Shown here piece after piece: positions 1 through 11,279 of a stretch of 64,000 nt of DNA. How positions within the stretch are numbered: the first letter of the stretch is position 1; each line of letters opens with the position of its first letter. The position numbers and the translations under genes were made by a program. The stretch is from Mycogone perniciosa (taxonomy: Eukaryota > Ascomycota > Sordariomycetes > Hypocreales > Hypocreaceae), in contig JAOALB010000204.1 of NCBI GenBank assembly GCA_025331125.1, positions 1 through 64,000 on the forward strand, in the 5' to 3' direction. Under the pieces are notes generated by a model. That model did no database searches. It was given only the letters and a program-made list of their open reading frames with translations, and had not been told where the DNA came from.

Positions 1-73
1 ATCCCTGACCTCTCTGTCAACATAAACCCACGAACCTCGGTTTATCCCTTGAGAATCAACCCGGATCGTCACA
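1..73 (+). repeat. 3' end of an LTR (element F family), truncated by window edge
   Basis: The first 73 bases align without gaps to the last 73 bases of the LTR at 57931-58003, and nearly all differences are transitions. It ends in CGTCACA, the inverted complement of the TGTTACG that opens the family's LTR at 57604. It is therefore a solo LTR or the 3' LTR of an element lying to the left; no internal sequence is visible to tell which. This copy keeps more C and G than the 57.6-kb copy, so it is the less mutated of the two. Confidence 0.85.
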
Positions 74-98
74 CTCTGCCTTACAGAGGCACTATTGT

Positions 99-236
99 TG
101 TCTTGCAAGAGGCACAGCCGATATATTATCTTGCAAAAGATATATTGCCTCATTAAAGGCACCGCTAATACATCGCCTCGCAAAAGGCACTACTATCGCC
201 TTATAGGAGGTATAGCCAATATATTGTCTTGCAAGC
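99..236. repeat. Degenerate array of short hairpin-forming units
   Basis: About five to six imperfect units of 19-28 bases follow one another, each with a core like GCCTCGCAAAAGGC or TGCCTCATTAAAGGCA. Each core can fold into a small stem (GCC/GGC or TGCCT/AGGCA). One such core is also present at 17550-17567, just ahead of the second copy of the 300-bp repeat, so the array seems to belong to that repeat and varies in unit number. An open reading frame runs through it at 95-331, but its protein only mirrors the repeat and is not credible as a gene. Confidence 0.5.
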
Positions 237-526
237 CGCGGCCTGCTTTAAACCACTTGCTAGACCTTATAGAGGGCTCAGCAGCCAACACTCAGGTTTT
301 CCCCCTCTGCAAAGAGGGTTTTTTATCCTAGTGCCTGAATCTTAAGGCCTTAGGCCTCGAACTATTTCCTTTGTCCAGCGAAATATAGCGAATAGCTATA
401 GGGTTAACACCTCCGGCTATTCTCTAGCAGCTTACTGGCCAGTTAAGCCGGTCTTGAACTAATAGGACTATATAGAGGTGACCCAATATTGTATCTATGG
501 ATGCGATAAAGACCTTGGCTGGCTCC
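225..526. repeat. ~300-bp dispersed repeat, copy 1
   Basis: This stretch aligns almost end to end with 17547-17851, differing mainly by transitions. It contains a short hairpin at 301-318 (CCCTC, loop, GAGGG) that is kept and is stronger in the other copy. Both copies retain C and G far better than the neighbouring transposons. That fits a repeat too short to be a good RIP target; in Neurospora the threshold is several hundred bases. No coding capacity and no terminal inverted repeats were recognised. It could be a MITE, a SINE-like element or a fragment of a larger unknown element. Confidence 0.75.
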
Positions 527-590
527 TACCATCCAGATGCCTATATAGGCCTGTGTATTTAGCACCAATAGGACGTTAATAATAACAACA

Positions 591-1961
591 ACAATACACC
601 GAGATCCTTAACCTGCCACAGTCGCGAGCGAGGCGCCGGGCCCAGCAGATGGCGTCCATGCAGAGCAGTGCCATGCAGCGCCACCACGCCGAGGCGCTGT
701 CTATGCATATAAAGCAGATCTTTTTAGATAGGGAGCTCCTCGGGGAAGGGGTTGAGCCGTCGTGGAAACTCGGCGATCGCTGGTCACAGAATATATCGTA
801 TAAGAAATAGTTTATCCTCCAGGCATTGTTTATAGAGCAATGGCCTAGCTTTGCCTAGGGGCATATATATAATAAGTTTTGGGTTAACTATAAGGCTGCA
901 TTTTATGTATATGATCACGGAGCTAATATCTAGATTAAAGTGAACCAACTGCTAGAGAATCTTTTAAGAGAGATACACCTCTAAGCCAATAACGAAGACA
1001 ATAGTAATAGTGAAATTAGCGATAGCGATAGCGATAGCAGTAATAGTAGCGGTAGCCTTAAAGAGCGTAGCGACTTACCCTGGAAAAGTAGTAATAGTTA
1101 TAATAATAATATATTAAATAATAAGGTATAGGAAAAGGCGTAGGCAAAGGCGGACAGCGAAAATACTGTTTATTAGGCATTACTATATAGTAATAAACTT
1201 AAATAACTGCGCGTTAAGCTTAAGAAAAAGTATAACTTAAATTATATTAACCAGGTATTATATACTTTTACTACTAATATAAACTATATTAAAAGAGTAT
1301 CTTAAAGCCAGCGTTTAAGTATTAATTAAAATAGGGAAGCACTTTATATATTAGCAGATTAGTTTAAAGTTACTGCGCTATATTATAGTTTATATAACTT
1401 TACCTTTTATCCCCTCGCCTTTTACCTGCAATACAGTAATTTTTTTTTTAGTAGCCTATTAAAGTTTCTTAATAACTTTTATACTATTATATAAAATAAT
1501 ATAAATTACTAAAATAATAGTATAGATATACTTTCCTTTAGCTTTTTTTAAAGCTACTTAAATATTAAGCAATTTATTTAAAGCTTTATAAAAGACCTTT
1601 TATCTATAAGAGGCACAGTAATAGCAGCGCTTATACTGCTGCTATTAAAGGTAAACTAAAATCCTGCCTATATTTAAGTCAAATAAAAGCAGCTATTCTA
1701 TATCCTTTAAAGCAAGCAGACACTTAATTAGCCAGAATTATTAACCCCGTTTACGCATAAAAGACAGCGCCTTAAGGCTGCAATTGCATAGAAGCAGATA
1801 GCCTTCTATATAAAGTAGGTTATTACTGTTAGAGTTTTAGGGCTTACTAGGCAATAGCGGAACTTTTTTAGTGTACTTTAGTCTATCTTTTAACTTATAT
1901 AGTTTTTCTTAAAGGAGACTGAGTTATATATACCTATATTGCGGAGTTTCAGGTCGTTTAT
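591..1961 (+). pseudogene. RIP-degraded gene relic of unknown function
   Basis: One frame reads through about 450 codons with roughly 26 stops, all TAG or TAA and no TGA that I saw, as expected for mutated Gln and Trp codons. The first ~65 codons (600-790) are GC-rich, unmutated and Gln/Arg/Met/His-rich. A Ser/Asp/Asn-rich low-complexity run follows at about 1000-1075, and then a long Leu/Phe-rich part reaches element A. I do not recognise the family. The frame ends exactly where the LTR of A begins, so the gene was probably cut by that insertion or by a rearrangement. The sharp step from unmutated to mutated sequence near 800 suggests a border of duplicated DNA. Confidence 0.5.
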
Positions 1962-2133
1962 TGTTACGGCACTGACTGTAACGCGATATTGACGCCCTGT
2001 CACGTGAGCTCTAGTTACGTAACCAGGCCCTAATGTATTCCTAGCTATAGCTTTCTATAGAGCCTTAAGGCTTCCTTGCTCTCTATAGCACAACAACAAT
2101 ATTTACCTTAACCTGCCTTCCTATACCATAATA
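1962..2133 (+). repeat. 5' LTR of element A
   Basis: 172 bp, starting TGTTACGGCAC and ending CCATAATA. It has the same length as the 3' LTR at 8503-8674. About two dozen differences separate the pair and every one I could align is C/T or G/A. Confidence 0.95.
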
Positions 2134-2399
2134 GTTTATACTGTCCTTTAACTCAGCTGCGCTGTCGCGAGGTATATACTTAACTAATTATAAACTTCTT
2201 TAAATTCCCCCTTTATTCCTAAACCTATAATAATGCCTCTATAGCTTAGCCTTTACCCTTTAAACCCTATACCTATAAAAAACTAATTATAAGCAAGATA
2301 AATATAGATGCCTTAAACCTTGCCCTATAACCTAACCTAGCCTAATAGATTATAGTTTTCGCTATAAAGCTAGCGCCTTTCCCTTTTCTCTTTAAAACC

Positions 2400-5300
2400 C
2401 TATAAAAATCTAGCGTTAATAGCGACTATATATATTTAATAAATGCAATTGTTAGGGATAATAACTTTTATTACTAGTTTTATCTTTTTAATTAAATAAT
2501 AAATAAAGGCCTAGCTTAATAGGAAAAATAAAAGTAAACCTTTAAATAGGAAATCTTAAAATAGGCAGTTAAAAATTAAAACTTTAAAGTATAAATTAAA
2601 GCCTAGGTTAAAGCTTTAAATATAGTCTTGCTATTAAACCTTAAAAATAATAACTTATTTAACTACTGTTAAACTAAAAACTTTAAATAATTTAATAGTA
2701 AGTAAAAAGATATTATTAAATGCTAGTAAAAATATATTAACTAGCGCTTTTAAATTAATATTACTTTTATAAATAATTAGTTAATCTTTTTAACTAAACT
2801 TAAAAAGATTTTATATATTATAGGCCTTTTAAAGGGAGATATATATTAACTATAATAAAGAAACTTTAATACTATTATTAAAAATTCTAATAACCCTACC
2901 TAATAATATTAAAAGATTAATATAATACTTTTTATTAATTTTAATAAGTAATATAAAATAATTAATTTATTTTAAAAGGCATTACAGTTTTTTAATAACC
3001 TATATATATTAAATAAGCCTTTTTAAAACTTTATAGTAAAGTTATCTGCACTAGGCAGTAAATATAGTAAAACTGCTAAGCAGATAGTAAAGGCCTTAAA
3101 GATAAAAGTCTTTTAAGAATTTGCCGATACTATAAAGATTTAAGTAATTAAGCTAAATAAGTCTAACTTTACTAAATAATACTAACTCTACTAAACTATC
3201 TATAATAGGCTTTAAGAAGGCGCTTACTATAATGCCCTCTGCGCTGCTTAAATAGGCTGGCATTAATAAAGCTATTAATAATAGCAGTAATATTACTAAC
3301 GCTAACAGAATAACTAAATAAAAAATAAAGTAAATAACCAAGCCGCCGCCCTAGCGCCAACTAGCGACCTAATATAGCTAGATATTATATATACTATACT
3401 ACCTTGCCTTTAAGTCTTTTATAAGGAATATATTGCTAAAAAACTATACTTTTACTGCAAAAAAGCAAGTTACAGCCTTAATAAATACAATAAAAAGAAG
3501 CAGGCTAATATATACTAAGGAAATTTATATTAAGCATAAAATTAAAATCACTAAATCCAGCTATACTAGCTACACCTTAACCTAGCAGTATTTTAAGGCT
3601 AGTAGTAGAATAGTTTAATAAAGTATAATAATTAAACCCTAATAGTATATTAATATTACCTATAATGCCTAGTTAACTTATAAATCTAGGCTTTAAATAA
3701 TATACCCTCCCTAAATATTAATAAAGATAATAATAGTAGCGCTGCTTTATTAACTTTTAACCTACTTTAATTTAGCCAGCTATACTTATTAAAAACCTAA
3801 ACTTAACTTATAAACTAAAGAAAAGATTAACTTTTATTAAAAGTTGTAAGTAGAGGTTAACTGTAAATAATATTATTATTTTAAAATAGATTTACTGCTG
3901 CCTTTTTAATTAAAAGCCTTTTAAATTTAAATTAATAAATAGCAAATCCCTTTTAATACAAACTATACTATTTTTTATATATAATATTTATATTAATATA
4001 AAAGCTTTAATAGATAGTAGCTATATACTTTAAGCTTTTATTAGCTGCGCCTTTATTAAGCAATTTAATATTATTACCTAATAATTACTATTTATTAAAA
4101 ACCTCCTTTTTATTAATAAAAGTATAGTTAATAAAATTTTAAACTTCTTTATTATATAAACTATAATTAGCCCCTATAAAAAACTTTACCTTTTCTTTAT
4201 TATAAATATCTTTAATAATATATTTATTATTTTTAGCCTTTTATAGCTAAAAAAATATAACTTTAATATTAACTAAGAAAAATTAACTATTACTTTTAAA
4301 TTTTATTACTATTATAACTATTGCCTTTTAAAGAATATAGCTAGCTTTATATAAATTTTAATAGCAGTTAAAATAAAAAATAACTTTATTAAAGCTAATA
4401 TAAAGAATATATATTACCAGCAACTAATAGTTAAAGATACTTTAAATAAAGTAAAGCTTAATTTAACTACATAAAAAACTATACTATACCAGTAATTATT
4501 AATTAAAAACACTTAAAAAAAAGGAAGGCTATAACTTAATTAAAGAGGGAGTTTATAAACTATATATTTTATAAACTTTAATATTAAATTAAGATTATTA
4601 TATAACCTATAAGTATAGCAGAATTAATAATAAGGAAATATAGGTATAGATAATTTTAAATTAAATATATATAAAGCTACTGCCTGCCTTTATAATCTAT
4701 AGTTAACAATAAAAAAGAAAACCTTTATTAAAGCTACTACTACTCCCTTTTAATATACTGCTTTCGCAAAACTAAACTAAACTTTAAAATTAAGAAATAT
4801 ACTTAAATATAGTAGATATATAAATAGTAGCAGCTATAAACTTTATTACTTTTTATTATTAACTATATATCTACACAATAAAAGTAACTTAAAAAGAGAT
4901 AAACTAAGCTATTAAAACTAAAAGATTAACGCCTACTAGCCTATTAAAGCTTTTAAATAGGTTTTTCTAATAAATACTTATAAAATAAAGAAACTATATT
5001 AAAATAAAAATAATATTATTAAAAGAAATATATAACTTTATTAATAAATACTACTCTTTAATATAATTAAAAAAGATTATAGCTGCTAATATAAAGAAAT
5101 TTATAGCAGGAAAACCTAAGTCTAATAAATTAAATATTTTAAAGAAACTGCTATCCTAGCTATATAACCTATACAATACCTTCCTATTAAAGACAGCAAA
5201 TAAACTTCCTTTATAATAGGCCTAAAACTATAAAATTAAAATATTGCTAGGAAAAGACCTTTTATATTAAAAGAATAGGCTATTTTTATTTAATAAATTG

Positions 5301-8300
5301 CAGGTAATAAGAAAATAGTTAAATAATAATTTAGTAAAAGGATTTATTTATAAATTGCGAGTATAATATACTACTCCCTTTTTTTTAGCCGTAAAACTAA
5401 AAGGCAGTATCTATATTTATTAAAACTATTAAAGGTTAAATAATATTACTATTAAAAATTAATACCTATTACTATTAATCTAGAAAACCTTTAACGCTTT
5501 AAGCTGTATAAAAGTATATATAAAACTTAATATTATTACTATATTTAATAACCTTTATATCGCTAAAGGAGATATATAAAAAATAGTATTTATTATAAGG
5601 TTTAGCCTTTTTAAAATATTAATTATACTTTTCGGCCTCTATAATACGCCTACTATATTCTAATACTATATTAACTATACTCTTTATAACCTCTTTAACT
5701 GCACCTATATAGTATACTTTAATAATATTTTTATATACTCTTTAAGCTAAAAGGAATATTAAAAATATATCTATAAAGTAATAGCCTGCCTTTAAAACGC
5801 TAGCCTTTAAATTAATATTATTAAATATAAATTCAAAACAATAAAAATAAAATACTTTAATTTAATTATTACCTTAAAGGGATTAAAGATAAATCTTAAA
5901 AAAGTAAAAGCTATACTAAACTAGCAACTATTTAAAAGAGTAAAAGACTTATAAAAGTTCTTTAACTTTATAAACTTTTATTGCTATTTTATTTAAAGAT
6001 ACTTTAAAATAGCTATACTATTAAATAAACTTTTAAAGAAAGACTAACTATATATTTAAAGAGAAAAGTAATAGGAAGCCTTTAATTTAATTAAATATAC
6101 TTTTAAATTAGCTTTAATTTTAGCCCTCTTTAACTATAATAAGTAAATAGTCCTTAAGATAAATGCCTTTAATTAAGTATTAGGCAGTATCCTGTTATAG
6201 TATAATAAAAAAGGCATTTTATACCCTATTATATTCTTTTCTGTAAAGTATAACATTTAAGAATATAACTATAAAATCTATAATAAAAAACTTTTAGCTA
6301 TTATTAAAGTAATAAAGGAGTAGCGCCTAAAATTATAAAGCTTATAAGAATTTAATATTATTATAGACTATAAAAACCTTAAATACTTTACTTTAATTAA
6401 AGCCTTAAATTAGCGATAAGTCTAATAGTTTAAATTCCTTTTTAGCTTTAATTTTTATATTATTTATCGACCTGGCTCTAAGGCTGTAAAGCCTAACGCT
6501 TTAAGTAGAAAAGCAGAAAATAGGCCTATGAAATTAAATCCCTTTAATAACTGAATTAAAAACAGGCAATGCATTATCCTCCCGCAAAATTCTTTTAGCT
6601 TTAAAGCTTAGGCAATATTCTAAGAAAAAATCTTATTAAATATAGAAATATCTGTAAAGGCCGCCCCTATAGCTATAATAATACCTGTAAAAAATAGACT
6701 AATTAATAACCTGATCGCAGCAGTATATAAACGAAATACTATAGCGAGAGAAATAGTAACTGCGCTTTAAGACCCCGATATCCACTAATAGCTAAAGCAG
6801 CTCTGCAGGGAACTCTGGATCGCAATAAACGACTGCTAAGTAATAAATAGCAGAATCTATTACTAAGAGCGGCTTTTTATTCCCTTTAATAATAAGCTTT
6901 ATATATAAATCCTGTTTAGAAACCACTTTAATAGCCTAGCCGGATACCTAGGCAGGTTTAAAACCCTAGACTTTATTAACTGAATATACTAGTAGCTATA
7001 AATCTTAAAAGACTCTAAAGTATTTATATAAGCCTGTAAACTATACGTTAAAATAAAGGCCTTATAATCTTTACTATAAGGTTTCTTTTAACTACTATTA
7101 GTTTTATTTTATATATAATTAAATATCTTTATTAATTATATTATATTACTGCCTAAATCCTACTATTATAATATTATTTATAAATATTTACTGGTAATAG
7201 TTTACTGCTTTATTAAAATATATTACTTTATACCTATTACTTTACTGTTAATAAAAAAGCTGGCTAATATATTTATTAGCAGGATTTACTGCCTTTATAG
7301 TATATTTAATAATATTATATTAGACTGTAGTATATAATTTATATTAGAATTCTAGGAATAACTCTTAAAGTAATTAAGAGTTATATTAAAATAGTTATTA
7401 GCCTTTTACCTTAAAACTAATAGCTAAACTGAAAAAATTAATATAAATATAAAATAATACCTATAAGCTTTTATTAACTTTTACTAGGATAATTAAGTCT
7501 ATTAGCTCCTACTAGCTGAATTTACTGTAAATAATATAGTATTTAAAACTATTAGTATATTACTGTTTTTCGCTAACTATAGTTTTAACCCTTATTTAAG
7601 GATAAAGCCTTTATAGCCCTGCCTATTAAACCTTTCTGCAGTAAAGAAAACAGAGTTTTTCCGCGTTAATACTGTTATTAATCGATTTAAACGCATTATT
7701 ATACAATTAAAGGCCCTTGCTAAAGCTTTAAGAAAAAGATATAAAGAAAACGCGAATATATAAAGGGAGGCGTTACTAGTCTATACTATTAGGCAGGAAG
7801 TCTTTATTAATATATAAAATATAAAGATTAACTGGCCAATAAAGAAGCTAGATAATAAATAGGCGGGACTTTATATAATAATAAAGGTATACCTATAAGC
7901 CTGCGCTATCAGCTTGCTAAAAGGCATAAAGATTTTCCTAGTTTTATATAACTCTCTCCTATAACTTAAAACAGCTACTTTACTGCGCTTTAGGCAAAAG
8001 ATAATTAATAAGGCTAAGTTAAGGAATATTTAAGGCAGGGTATTAAAAAGGGAAGATAGTATAGATAAAGTATAAGAGAAGTAGGAGTTTAAAGTACTCC
8101 TAGATTATTATAATAATAATAGTTTCTATTACTTTATTAAATAAAGATACTATACTGCTATATAGCAATTAGCTAAAGACCTATAAAGCTAAAAGAGGGT
8201 AATATAAAACTTCTATACAAAAAACCTAAAAAAGCTAAGCCTACTATAATAGGCATTAAAAGGAATTATAAAAGAAAAAAAAAAGGAAATAGCTAAAAAG

Positions 8301-8485
8301 AAACTAATGCCCGCAAAGCGCTAATTAAAGACTATACTACACTAAAGCCTATAACTAAACTATACATTACTAATACTAAAAACTATACAATTCGCCCTAT
8401 TTACCTTTATATTAAAAGTATTAAGATAAATAACCTGGAATTTCGATTTATATAAGTAATATAGCTATTCGCGGCCGAATAGCGA
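2400..8485 (+). pseudogene. gag-pol remnant of element A
   Basis: Domains occur in Ty3/Gypsy order. A gag zinc knuckle lies at about 3447-3490 in which the first Cys, the His and the last Cys have become Tyr (TGC or CAC to TAC). An aspartic-protease segment at about 4008-4025 reads IDSS where DSG is expected. Reverse transcriptase runs about 5100-5850, with YFNN at 5715-5726 in place of Y-x-D-D. An RNase H-like segment follows at 5930-6480 (NYKIYNKKLLAII), then integrase at about 6900-7700 with a recognisable AYHPQT-like region. Stops occur every few dozen codons, nearly all TAA/TAG. Catalytic Asp, Cys and His residues are lost by G-to-A or C-to-T, so no enzyme activity is possible. Confidence 0.9.
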
Positions 8486-8488
8486 GAT

Positions 8489-8499
8489 AGGAGGGGGGG
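8489..8499 (+). other. Polypurine tract of element A
   Basis: AGGAGGGGGGG lies three bases before the 3' LTR, the position of the plus-strand primer in LTR retrotransposons. Element B has the same tract and spacing at 39830-39840. Confidence 0.85.
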
Positions 8500-8502
8500 T
8501 AC

Positions 8503-8674
8503 TGTCACGGCATTGACCATAATGCGATATTAATGCCCTGTCACGTAAGCTCCAGTCACGTGACCAGGCCCTAACGCGTTCCTAGCTATAGCTTTCCATA
8601 AAGCCTTAGGGCTTCCTTGCTCTCTACAGTACAATAACGATATTTGCCCTAACCTGCCTTCCTGTACCATAATA
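8503..8674 (+). repeat. 3' LTR of element A
   Basis: 172 bp from TGTCACGGCAT to CCATAATA. It is less mutated than the 5' LTR in its first half. Confidence 0.95.
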
Positions 8675-9300
8675 TATACTAAGTGTATATATCTATTAAA
8701 GTCTCTGCAAGCCAGCCAATCTCTTTTATATACAGTATATAATTTCTTATCTTGCGTAAGGCAATCTAGTATATAAGCAAAAAGGATATTTCCAGCTATA
8801 ATTAAATTAATAGCCTAGCGACAGCAATAGCCTTAACTAGTATTAAATAGGCGCTAGGCTCCTACTGTAGTAGACTTATAACTTAGCGTATTATCCAGCT
8901 AGCCAGCGCTATAAAGGAAAACCAGTTCTTTATTGCCTGGCCAGGTAATTTAAAGCAGGCAGCTATAAAGGTAAAGTAATAGATAGCATTAAAGGAGCAG
9001 CGGCTAAAGAAAGTATAAAGACTAATAATTAACTTTAAATATAATATTCCTTTTACTATAATATTATACTTAATCTTTAAAGGGTTTACTAAGCTTAATA
9101 AAACGTTTATAAAAGGTAATTAAACTATATTAAACTACTACTAGACTGCCTATAACTGCCTAATACTATATTTAGGCGATTATTAATGCGATATTATATT
9201 TATACTAGCATTAACTATAGTAGAGTTATTAGTAATACTTTAAGTAAAGGTAAATAAAAGGGAGTTTAATATAGTATTAAAAAAAAAGATTTAGCTATAT
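8675..9300 (+). pseudogene. Degraded gene relic of unknown function
   Basis: A single frame from about 8699 reads through some 190 codons with around a dozen stops, all TAA or TAG. Its codon use resembles protein rather than noise, including the stretch AIKENQFFIAWPGNLKQAA. I do not recognise the family. It directly follows the 3' LTR of element A and could be the far side of the gene that ends at 1961, but nothing shared between the two parts proves this, and A has no target duplication to join the flanks. It could equally be a fragment of another transposon. Confidence 0.35.
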
Positions 9301-9584
9301 TGGCAGCGATTAAGTCGGTATATAGACCCGAAGGCCTGACTAATCCAATAGCTAATATTCTTGTAATCCGTTCTGAAACGCGCAAGAGATATTAAACCAA
9401 TAGACGTATCGGCATTCTGCTTACAGGTAATGGCATATATATACAGTTAGTGTTTAAAAGTTTAGGAATACCCCGCACCCAACGCATCGCGTTCCCAATT
9501 TCATCTGACATACCCTTCATCTTTAATTACAGATAATTCAGCAACAAAATAGCTCTAAATGTAATTTTAGTACTGAAATAACCG

Positions 9585-10640
9585 CTAATCGTGAATTTAA
9601 CTATTAGTTTACTCTAGTGCAAAAATCTGCAATATGCATGCAGATATCTAACGGCAAAACCTATTGCATCTTTAAATGCTGGCAAACTAAAAAGTCCCTT
9701 AAAATAAAGCCACGATCAGGGCGCTTAAAGAAACTTACGCCTGCAGAGATTAGGTATATAACTTTAATAAAAAAAAAAGACTATCAAATAACATAGAATG
9801 CCTTAATTGGCGCAATGAACGGCGGCATTAAAAGAGTATACTATAGCGTAATTTGCAGAAAAAATACTGCCGCAAATAGCGATTAATGCAATGGATACCG
9901 ATATCTGCAGAAACAGCAGCTCAGAGGCTATAGTTTATATGCGATTAAAAAGGAAATAAAAATAAATTGATAGAGGTATAATAGTTTAAAGTTAATCTCT
10001 TTTACTTGGCTTAACGCGCATTTAAGTTATCTTTTCGGATAAATCGAGTATTTAAAACCAACCTAATAATCGACGCGGCTAAGTCTTCCGCAAGCCCTAT
10101 AAGAAGTTCTAACGTGCTGTAGTGAACGTTATAATCTATAGGAAGTCCGAAATCTCTTTTATGGTATAGGCAGGGATCTGGAGAGACGGCAGGACTAACC
10201 TTATCTTTATAGAGCGTGATGAGACTAGCCGGCGGCAAGGATATACAGCAAGAAGCTATCAGAAAGCTTTATCGGAAGGTCTTTTTCCTATATACAACAG
10301 TATAAGGCGTTTCTAACAAAATAAAGCGAGAATTTATAATTTTACTGGTATACCTTAATAGCTATAGATCTATAGAATTAAATATATTAACTGGCCAGCG
10401 CATTCCCTTAATCTTAACCCTATTAAATATATTTAGCGAGCTTTTAAGGCGAAATTAATAGAACTTTACCCCTATTTACAAGATCTAAATAATAATCTAG
10501 CCTTAATTGAAGAATTGACGCATTGTTTAAAGGTTGCGTAGGAGGCAATACCCTAAAACCTAATTTAGAGACTTATCGACTCTATACCGCGCCGACTAAA
10601 TGCTGTAATCCAGGAATAAGGGTATTATATAAAATATTAA
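9585..10640 (+). pseudogene. Tc1-like (IS630/Tc1/mariner) DDE transposase relic
   Basis: The N-terminal part reads KPRSGRLKKLTPAEIRYI, a typical DNA-binding linker of fungal Tc1-like transposases. Then comes a segment like RIPISAETA (IPISAETAA here). The end has the family signature D-W-P-A-H-S-P-D-L-N-P-I-E-H read here as NWPAHSLNLNPIKYI at about 10389-10433, and the C-terminus NAVIQE-GYYIKY stops at 10638-10640. All three catalytic acids appear lost: the second Asp lies in QQNKARIY (expected QQDNARIH) and the third, Glu, is Lys. The frame also shifts at least twice. Mutation is milder than in the LTR elements, so this family may have had few copies. I could not find convincing terminal inverted repeats; the element probably spans about 9.3-10.73 kb. 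Confidence 0.9.
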
Positions 10641-11279
10641 ATACTGGACACAGGGCTATTAAGCGATTATATTTTATTTATAGATAGATTAAAATTACTG
10701 AAGTTCTGGCTGTTTGTTATTATATATATATATAAACGCGAGGTGGCGGAGGCGCGTATTCCTAAACGTTTAAACACTAATTTTACCCCACCTCCGGCGC
10801 GCACCAATAGCCTGTTTATCTAAAGATCAGGAGCTGTTGCCAGAGCCAAGGACGAGCCTAATTGGCCTGCAGGCAGATCAAGCCTTTCCTATTCTATTCT
10901 TCCTTATCTAATTCCAGGCAATACGCCCTCTCATAGCTCCATAATATCGCACACCGATATATACAGTATATGCATATAACGCGATTCAATTGGCCTGTAT
11001 TATATATATATGCAACCAATTCTTATAAATAAAGAATTATATTATCGATCGATATTAATTCTACCCACCACTTTACACACTATAAATAGAGGAGTAGAAT
11101 AGTATACAGCTCTAAATAACAGCTGCTATTTATAGTTAAGTCCTATATGTCTTATTGCAATGTATCCAGATTACATAATATCTCGCGTATTGCCTTATAG
11201 GCTACTTAATCCACAGCTTATTTCCCTGTATATAAACAAGCGATTTTACCTTTTACTCCCTACTACAGTACCCTCCCGC
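10641..11279. other. Non-coding stretch with TA run and GC-rich inverted repeat
   Basis: A (TA)7 run lies at 10721-10734. A CpG-rich patch at 10738-10803 contains GAGGTGG near its start and the complementary CCACCTC about 40 bases later, so it can fold. It may mark the lost end of the Tc1-like element. The rest of the interval is moderately AT-rich and I see no gene in it. Confidence 0.4.

Larger units (their letters stand above)
1962..8674 (+). mobile_element. Ty3/Gypsy LTR retrotransposon A, full length, RIP-inactivated
   Basis: A 6713-bp element with two 172-bp LTRs and gag-pol order between them. It is the same family as element B (33315-40015), and the two align along their length. The LTR ends form the inverted repeat TGTTACGG...CCRTAATA (ancestrally CCGTAACA). 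A polypurine tract with seven G sits just before the 3' LTR. Unlike B and C it has no matching 5-bp target duplication: the left flank is TTTAT and the right flank TATAC, a mismatch that transitions cannot explain. Coding capacity is destroyed by stops throughout. Confidence 0.95.

Noticed and set aside
3153..3341. 62-codon hydrophobic minus-strand frame resembling a membrane protein
   Set aside because: Antisense to the gag region of element A; hydrophobicity follows from AT-rich codons.
10011..10238. 75-codon minus-strand open frame
   Set aside because: Lies antisense within the Tc1-like transposase relic, whose sense strand carries the family motifs.
9280..10735. Exact terminal inverted repeats for the Tc1-like element
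   Set aside because: Compared the two flanks by eye and found no convincing inverted match; boundaries are left open.
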